Below are positions 57,929-64,000 of a stretch of DNA of 64,000 bases, piece by piece (positions within the stretch are counted from its first letter, which is position 1; every line of letters starts with the position of its first letter). The notes under the pieces are model-generated. The model was not told the DNA's origin and did no database searches. It worked only from the letters and a program-made list of their open reading frames with translations. The translations under genes and the position numbers were made by a program. The DNA comes from Oscarella lobularis (Eukaryota; Porifera; Homoscleromorpha; Homosclerophorida; Oscarellidae): contig NC_089189.1 of the NCBI RefSeq assembly GCF_947507565.1, positions 496,001-560,000 of the forward strand, read 5' to 3'.

Positions 57929-60393
57929 CTACGTATAGGTCCTTTTATGGTTCGCGTTCTCTATGCGTTCCATCACGTGGTGGGCCGTAAAAAGGCTCAC
58001 CGCCTGGGTTTGCGTTCTCGCGTCCAAACACAACTGATCTTGCTCCCCGCCGCCGCATCGCCACGTATAATCCGCGCAGCATCCCCCATAGCTATTATTA
58101 TCCGTAAAATAGTTCGAGCACCCCGAATCGCAATAGCAATAACCGCCGCCGCGAATTGGCAGCGCCACGGGCGTCGTATTTGGCTCGCATCGCCCCGCAC
58201 AGCTCGGCTCGCTCCCACACTCGAGTGCGTAGTCAAGACAACAATCCATATGACGCGCGCACGCGGCGTCACAGTAGCAAACATCAGGGACGTTTCCACC
58301 GCATCGTCGCGCGCAGGATGCGCGCGCTGACGGCCGCTTGACGCCCACGGTGTAACTATTTCCGTATTCCGCGCACGCTTGCCCGTACGTTCGATTGATT
58401 TGACTCGCTGAGCCGTAGAGCCAGCAATTGACCGCATTACCCTCGGGCGGATTATCCACGCACGTGCAAACAGCCGAAGCAGTTGTATAACAACCCGTTG
58501 AATTTTTATGGGGACACACGTTGTCTTTTAGCAAACCACACAAACTGCAGCGAGGCTGATTGCACGGCTGGTCGTCGCACGTGTAACACTCGCATAAATC
58601 CGAATCGCTCTCGCTCTCGGCGAAAAACATAAATTTCGTACAATTTTTGTCCCTTTCGCACTTTTCCCGACAAGCGTTCTGCGTTCCCGCCTTCCCTTTC
58701 CACAAAACAACGCTCGTCGCGTTGTACGTGCATCGCACGCCCTTACGAACGAACCACGTGTGCGGATCGGGCGGCGTTTCGATGCTCACATTCGAACTCG
58801 TCCACCACCAGTGAAACTTCGGCTCGAGCGCTCCGGCGTCGAGTCGAACGTATTCCCCGCTCGTTGTCGAACAAAGATCCTTTTTGGGAAACGGCGCGCG
58901 AACGATTGACTTCGACCAAGCGTTCTCGCTGCTATTTCTCACCATGGCAACCACTTTTTCGTACATATCCGACGTAAGTGCTCCGGAATCGTTAAGAGTT
59001 TGCGCGAAATAGGCTAGATGCGTGATAAAAACGCCTTTGAAACTGAAAAAATCGCTTCCCGGATCGCCGGTACGAAGCGTGCATTCCGCACTCGAAGTTA
59101 CGTACGCTCGCGATCCACGTTGAAGATCTTTTACGGCGCCGTCGGCGTTTGTAAGATTTTCCGCCGCCGCGTCGAGAAGCGTCTCGCACGCTCTTAAATA
59201 GTCGCGATTCGACGTAACGTTGTAGAGAATCGCCGCGCTGCTCATAAGGAGACCGTGGTTGTACGACATGCCGGCGATTCGACTGTTAGCGCAAAGCGAT
59301 CCGTTAAAAACCGTAAATTTCGAGTTGCAACACATCTCCGGTTGGGCCCCCGTGCTCATGATCCCGTTCGATGCGAATAATCCCGTGCCGTTGTCGAAAG
59401 CGTAGAGCCAATTCCATATCATTTCCGCGGCGTTGAGATAGTGCGTTCGATTTTTTGAATCCGCGGTTATTGGCGTTGCTAGGCGAGCGGCGGCGTGGAG
59501 CACTTCGACGATAGATATGCTGTCTTTGAAACGTTTGTCTAATCCCGTGTTCCACCAGAAACCGCCGCACTGTTCGGTGTCGTTGGCGGAATTGGTGCGA
59601 TTGTCCCAACCGTGCGTCCAAGCCCAGTCGACAATCGCCGCCGCGCGACGTCGCCACGCGTCGTTGCGAGTCAGGTCGTAGACGCGCAAGTAGGCGATGG
59701 CGTACCAAGCGAAATCGTCGATATAAACAGGCATTGTTTTAGGATCCTAAAAGAGAGCGAGCATTGATTTTCCTTACGTTAAGACAACATTTAGTTCCTT
59801 ACCCATTCCGAATTATATGGCGAATGAATCCACATGGATTCCGCCGTGTGCATGATCGTCGCTCCGAGCGATTCGTTCAGCGCTAGCTCCGCTGCGATGG
59901 CGTAGTTCGCCGCCGCTTCCAGAGCGACGGCCGACCACCATCGATAGCAAAACGTACACGCCGACGGCCAGTCGACCTCACACGTGCATCGCATGGGTTC
60001 CGAAGTTGCGCCGCTCGGCGCGAGCCCGCCCATTTGTCCGCACGCGAAAAAATACGTCGCCGGCGACGTCGCGTTCGCCGGAACGGGTCCCGGCGGCAAA
60101 TTGCACGTGCACGCCGATTTAGCGGTCGTGTAACAGCCGACCGTTTGCTTGGATGGACAAGGATCGGCGCTACGCGTACCACAGTAAACGCAGTCGGGTA
60201 TAGCGCACTTTTCCCCATTGCAATGATGGCATGGGCATCCCGTTTTCTTCGGTATGGGCCGATTCTTCGTTTCCACCTGCTGATAGTAGCGAAAGAGTCC
60301 GTTGAGCGCTTGCTCGGCTCGATCGATGGGTGATGGTGGCGGCGGCGGCACGGCTAAAGCCCAGGCGATGCTTATTAGTACGATGAGTAGCAT
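57929..60393 (-). CDS. Secreted GH76-like glycosidase with Cys-rich modules and somatomedin-B domains, copy 1
   Basis: The start at 60393 gives a signal peptide (MLLIVLISIAWALA). Upstream in-frame ATGs (60462, 60576) would bury it and overlap the divergent gene. Two exons: to about 59812 (ending HSPYNSEW) and from about 59749 to the TAG at 57929. The GH76 fold starts at DRAEQALNGLFRYY, is interrupted by a Cys-rich insert (CPCHHCNGEKC ... VGCYTTAKSACTC), and resumes with CYRWWSAVALEAAANYA, the catalytic-type pair in YIDDFAWYAIAYLRVYDLT, CGGFWWN, SYNHGLLMSSAAILYNVT and FFSFKGVFITHLAYF. After it come a PAN-like segment (CREKCERDKNCTKFMF), a second Cys-rich module, and two somatomedin-B-type domains (CYCDAACARHMDCCLDY; CYCDSGCSN ... 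CCADYTWRC). GH76 enzymes cut alpha-1,6-mannan. Secretion is expected; substrate unknown. Confidence 0.82.
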
Positions 60394-60439
60394 AGCGGGG
60401 CGGCAACCCAAACGTCGCACGTGGGCTCGTAAGGAGAAG
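60394..60439. promoter_or_regulatory. 46-bp divergent start region between two GH76 genes
   Basis: With the signal-peptide starts chosen, the two start codons are only 46 bp apart on opposite strands. The 5' UTRs and promoters must overlap one another or the coding sequences. Confidence 0.5.
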
Positions 60440-62912
60440 ATGCCAAGCAGCTGTGTCGTCATTCTCGGTTTATTTCTCGCAACGGCCGCGTCGCCGTCGC
60501 CGCCGCCGCCGATCGAACGAGCAAAAGACGCCCTGAACGGACTCCTTAGATACTTCGTCCAGGTGGAAAGCGGCACGAGTGCGCCACCAAGCGCTAAGGG
60601 ATGCCCGTGCTACGATTGCGCCGGGAATAATTGCACCATACCAACTTGCACGTTTTGCTCGGCGTTGATCGACGATCCGTGTACGGTGAAAAAAGTCGGC
60701 TTCGGTTGCTACGCGAACGCGTCGACGACGTGCACGTGTAATCGGCCGCCCGGGCCCATTCCACCGAATGCCACGTCGCCGGCAACGTTCTTTTTCGCGT
60801 GCGGGCAAATGGGCGGATTGGGGCCTCGTGACACTGGAGCCTACTCCAGCAGTTGCCTATGCGAAGTCGCTTGGCCGTTTGCCTGTACGAATTGTTACCG
60901 TTGGTGGTCGGCCGTCGCTTTGGAAGCGGCCGCCAATTACGTGATCGAATCTGGAATTCCGCTTAATAACTCCATGGCAACTCGCGTTATTTATATTGCC
61001 GAATCCACGTGGATTCATTCGCCCTATAACGCAGATTGGGTAGCAACTACTCAATACCAATGCACTATATATATTAATTTTTTTCTAGGAAGCGTTACAG
61101 AGTCCCGTTTTCATCGACGATTTCGCCTGGTATGCCATCGCGTATCTGCGCGTCTACGATCTCACCAAGGACGACGTGTGGCGACGGCGGGCGGCGGCAA
61201 TTCACGATTGGGCGTGGAAGTACGGCTACGATCATCGCAATCGAAGCGATTCCGCCGGCGAATGCGGCGGCTTCTGGTGGAACATGGACGTCTACAAGCA
61301 CTTCAAAGACAGCATCAGCATCGTCGAAGTTCTCCACGTCGCCGCGCGCCTCGCCACGCCAATAACGCCGTCGATCAATCGCACACATTTCCTCGATTCG
61401 GCTATATCGATATGGAATTGGATATTTGACTTCGATAACGGGTCCGGTCTCCTGGCAGCGAACGGGATAATGAGCACGGGAGCGCAGCCGGAATGGTGCT
61501 GCAATCCACGCTCCTCCGCGAACGAGTCCCTCGGTCGCCAATGCGCCAATAGTCGCGTACCGGGAATGTCCTACAATCACGGTCTCCTCATGAGCAGCGC
61601 GGCACTCCTATACAATATTACAGGCAAAAAGGAGTATCTAACCCGAGGCTTGTCCCTACTCGATGCCGCCTACGAGAACTTAACGAACGCCGACGGAGCC
61701 GTTCGCGATCTTCAACGCGGATCACGCGCTTTGGTTTACTCGGACGGCTATTGCAGCGAAAGTAGCGGCGATCCGGGCAGCGATTTTTTCAGCTTCAAAG
61801 GCATTTTCGTCACGCATCTGACCTACTTCGCTCAAACGCTTCGCAAGTCGCGCGCTCTCGACGACGACGCTTTGACGAAAGTTCGCTCGATTGCGACGAA
61901 GAGCAGCGAGAACGCGTGGACGAAATCGCGCGTCGCGCCGCCGTTTAATGCGACGGCGGACGCGTGCGACGACGGCGTGAAGAGAAAGAACTCGACCTTT
62001 TCGAAGTATCACTGGTGGTGGACGACGTCGAATGTGAGCCTCGAAACGCCGCCGAATCCGTATCTTTGGTTCTACAAGACCGGCGTGACGTGTTCGTATA
62101 GTCAAAATTCGTCGATTGTTTACTGGAAAGGGAATGTGGCTACGAAGGACGACTGCCAAGCGCATTGCGCCAACACGAGCTACGCCAATTGCACCAAGTT
62201 CGTTTTTTCCGGCGGCGATTATTCGACGACGTCGACGGCTTCGTGTCCTTGTTTCGAGTGCGACGGAACGCCGTGCTATCAGCCGGACTGTCAGTACTGC
62301 GAAACGCGCGCCCATAAAGCGTGTCCGACGAAGACGACCTATCCCGGCTGCTACACGACGGCGAAGGCCGCCTGCACGTGCAATTCTCAAAACACGACGA
62401 CGTTTTACAACTGTCTTCTGTACAAGCAAATGCCGGCGAAAGGTTTCGACAGGGAAAAGGGGCCGTCGTGCGCGGTGGCCGACTACGATTGCACGCTCGT
62501 CGCAAAGCGTCCCGATTCGCCTACGGATCCCTCAATGTCATGTCGAGGACGCTGCGGGAACGATTCCACGGGGGGCAGCTGCTTTTGTGACGTCTCTTGC
62601 GCTCGTCACTTCGACTGTTGTCTCGATTACACCGACGAGTGTTTGCCGGTCGAGCGGAAAATCCCGTCGTGTCTAAAACGTTGCCAGAGCGCCGTCGCTC
62701 ATCCGATTCCCGGCGGCGGCTACTGCTTCTGCGATTCGGGCTGCGCGAACGATTTTACCGACAATAATAGCTACGGCGGTTGCTGCGCCGACTACACGTG
62801 GAAATGTGCGAGCGGAATGCAGGACGAAATGTGTCTCGACGCGCGAACCCAGACGCAGGCGATCAGCGTTTTCGTCGCACATCACGTCGTGGAAGATTTA
62901 GAACGATCGTGA
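60440..62912 (+). CDS. Secreted GH76-like glycosidase with Cys-rich modules and somatomedin-B domains, copy 2
   Basis: The start at 60440 gives a signal peptide (MPSSCVVILGLFLATAAS). Exon 1 ends after HSPYNADW at about 61040; exon 2 starts EALQSPVFIDDFAWY at about 61090 and runs to the TGA at 62910-62912. The layout matches copy 1: ERAKDALNGLLRYF, Cys-rich insert (CPCYDCAGNNC ... GFGCYANASTTCTC), CYRWWSAVALEAAANYV, the Asp pair in FIDDFAW, CGGFWWN, SYNHGLLMSSAALLYNIT and FFSFKGIFVTHLTYF. Then a PAN-like stretch (CQAHCANTSYANCTKFVF), a second Cys-rich module (CPCFECDGTPCYQPDC ... GCYTTAKAACTC), and two somatomedin-B-like domains (CFCDVSCARHFDCCLDY; CFCDSGCAN ... CCADYTWKC). The intron position is the same as in copy 1. 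Divergent duplicates of one ancestral gene. Confidence 0.82.
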
Positions 62913-63038
62913 CGACACAAACGCCATTTATCCCTCCCTACATGAAGATATAGGTGCCTATATAGACTTGAACTCCTTCGATCAATCGATGAGAGTGGGA
63001 GTTTCTTTAGAAGATCTCGTGAGAAATTAGGAGTCGCG
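62913..63038 (+). promoter_or_regulatory. Short spacer between tandem GH76 genes
   Basis: The 126 bp between the copy 2 stop and the copy 3 start must hold the 3' end of one gene and the promoter of the next. No clear polyadenylation hexamer or TATA box; co-transcription is possible. Confidence 0.4.
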
Positions 63039-64000
63039 ATGTCGTTGAGACGGCTTTCTCTTTCGATTCTCGTCGCCTGTGCCGTCACCTTCGCGTCGTC
63101 GTCGCTACCGCCGCCTATTTCTCGCGCCAAGGACGCCGTCAACGGTCTACTTCAATATTTCTTCCGAGTTGAAAACGGCTCAGGAAAGTTTGTGCCGAAA
63201 GCGAAGGGATGCCCGTGTTACAGCTGCGACGGATCCGTCTGTCGTCCACCGGAATGCACGTGGTGCTCGGCCCAAGCCGACGATACGTGTCCGACAAAAA
63301 CAACGCCTGGTTGCTATACGCCAAAGTCTGCGGCGTGCACGTGCGATCGTCTACCTGGTCCCGTTCCGCCGAATTCGTCGTCTCCGGCGGCATTCTTCTT
63401 CGCCTGTGGTCAGATTGGCGGACTGGGACCGCGAGGTCGTAGCGGTTCTTATAGTTCCTGTGTGTGCGAGCTGGACTGGCCGTTTTGCTGTACGAATTGC
63501 TACAGATGGTGGTCGGCTGTTGCTTTGGAAGCGGCTGTCAATTATGTGATAGAGTCCAAGATGCCGGTGAATGATTCGTTCGCCGCTCACATCATGTACG
63601 TCGCGGAATCGACGTGGATTCATTCGCCCTACAATTCCGATTGGGTAAGAATGTGCCCTCCGTTTTTTGCGAGTCCAATAGTTGATCTTTTCTTTCTCGT
63701 TAGGATGTGTTGAAGACCCCCGTTTATATGGACGATTTCGCCTGGTATTCCATTGCTTATTTGCGCGTCTATGATCTGACCAACGATACCGTGTGGCGAG
63801 ACCGAGCAGCGGCGCTTCACGATTGGATATGGAAGTACGGTTACGATCATCGCCGTCAAAACGAGTCCACCAACGAATGCGGTGGCCTCTGGTGGAGCAC
63901 GGACAACACGAAGCATTTCAAGGACAGTATAACTATAGTAGAAGTTCTTCACTCTGCGGCGAAGCTGGCGAATCCTGCTGTCAACCCCATCGATCATTCG
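63039..64000 (+). CDS. Secreted GH76-like glycosidase, copy 3 (truncated by window end)
   Basis: The start at 63039 gives a signal peptide (MSLRRLSLSILVACAVTFAS). Exon 1 ends after HSPYNSDW at about 63645; exon 2 begins DVLKTPVYMDDFAWY at about 63706 and runs off the window. Visible parts: SRAKDAVNGLLQYF, Cys-rich insert (CPCYSCDGSVCRPPEC ... PGCYTPKSAACTC), CYRWWSAVALEAAVNYV, the Asp pair, ECGGLWWS and DSITIVEVLHSAAKLA. It is in tandem with copy 2, 126 bp after its stop codon, and shares its intron position. The later modules should lie beyond 64000. Confidence 0.8.

Noticed and set aside
57475-57990. Two short plus-strand frames after AKT
   Set aside because: No conserved features; the second overlaps the end of the opposite-strand GH76 gene.
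60462-60576. Upstream starts for GH76 copy 1
   Set aside because: They add basic and Gly-rich residues before the signal peptide and overlap the coding exon of copy 2; the ATG at 60393 fits secretion.
61722-62676. Long Arg-rich frames on both strands over the GH76 genes
   Set aside because: They are alternative frames of GC-rich coding DNA; the GH76 and somatomedin-B frames explain the sequence.

Overview
This window is animal nuclear DNA. GC-rich exons alternate with very short introns (mostly about 45-60 bp) on both strands. The genes are animal-type: receptor and cytoplasmic tyrosine kinases, AKT, dynactin p27, a TMTC protein, and ankyrin/death-domain and ZU5 proteins. Short introns, a dense layout, paired Ig-like receptor tyrosine kinases and unusual domain shuffling suggest a sponge with a compact genome, possibly a homoscleromorph such as Oscarella. 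That placement is inference.

Layout. 1-2591 (-): a tyrosine kinase with PH and three WW domains, cut by the left edge in the activation loop. 3104-5542 (+): a two-Ig receptor tyrosine kinase. 6056-10125 (+): three tandem genes for small secreted Cys-rich proteins sharing an intron position. 10370-12016: a DNA-transposon derivative with about 0.5-kb inverted repeats built from heptamers, around the C-terminus of an integrase-like transposase. 12431-15016 (-): a second Ig receptor tyrosine kinase, followed upstream by a kinase-less Ig receptor (15431-16471). 17881-18777 (+): DCTN6, tail-to-tail with 18861-20336 (-), a PAW plus C2 protein. 20517-21885 (-): an acidic secreted protein. 22213-25557 (-): a TMTC O-mannosyltransferase-like gene. 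25653-26151 (-): a small unidentified gene.

27152-30673 and 30961-34903 (-): two tandem genes with the architecture ankyrin repeats, death domain, ZU5, UPA-like, death domain. 35195-57408 (+): AKT/PKB. One of its introns is 19,553 bp and is almost filled by an 18.5-kb tandem array of roughly 41-bp units with about 5.3-kb higher-order periodicity. 57929-64000: three GH76-type glycosidases, one on (-) and two on (+) (the last truncated), each carrying animal-type Cys-rich modules.

The strongest candidates for undescribed biology are the PH-WW-WW-WW kinase, the ANK-DD-ZU5-UPA-DD pair, the secreted GH76 family with a Cys-rich module inside the catalytic domain, the PAW-C2 protein, and AKT with a giant satellite intron and no serine or threonine at the hydrophobic-motif site. 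All gene models were built by eye from splice signals and reading frame; none has transcript support here.
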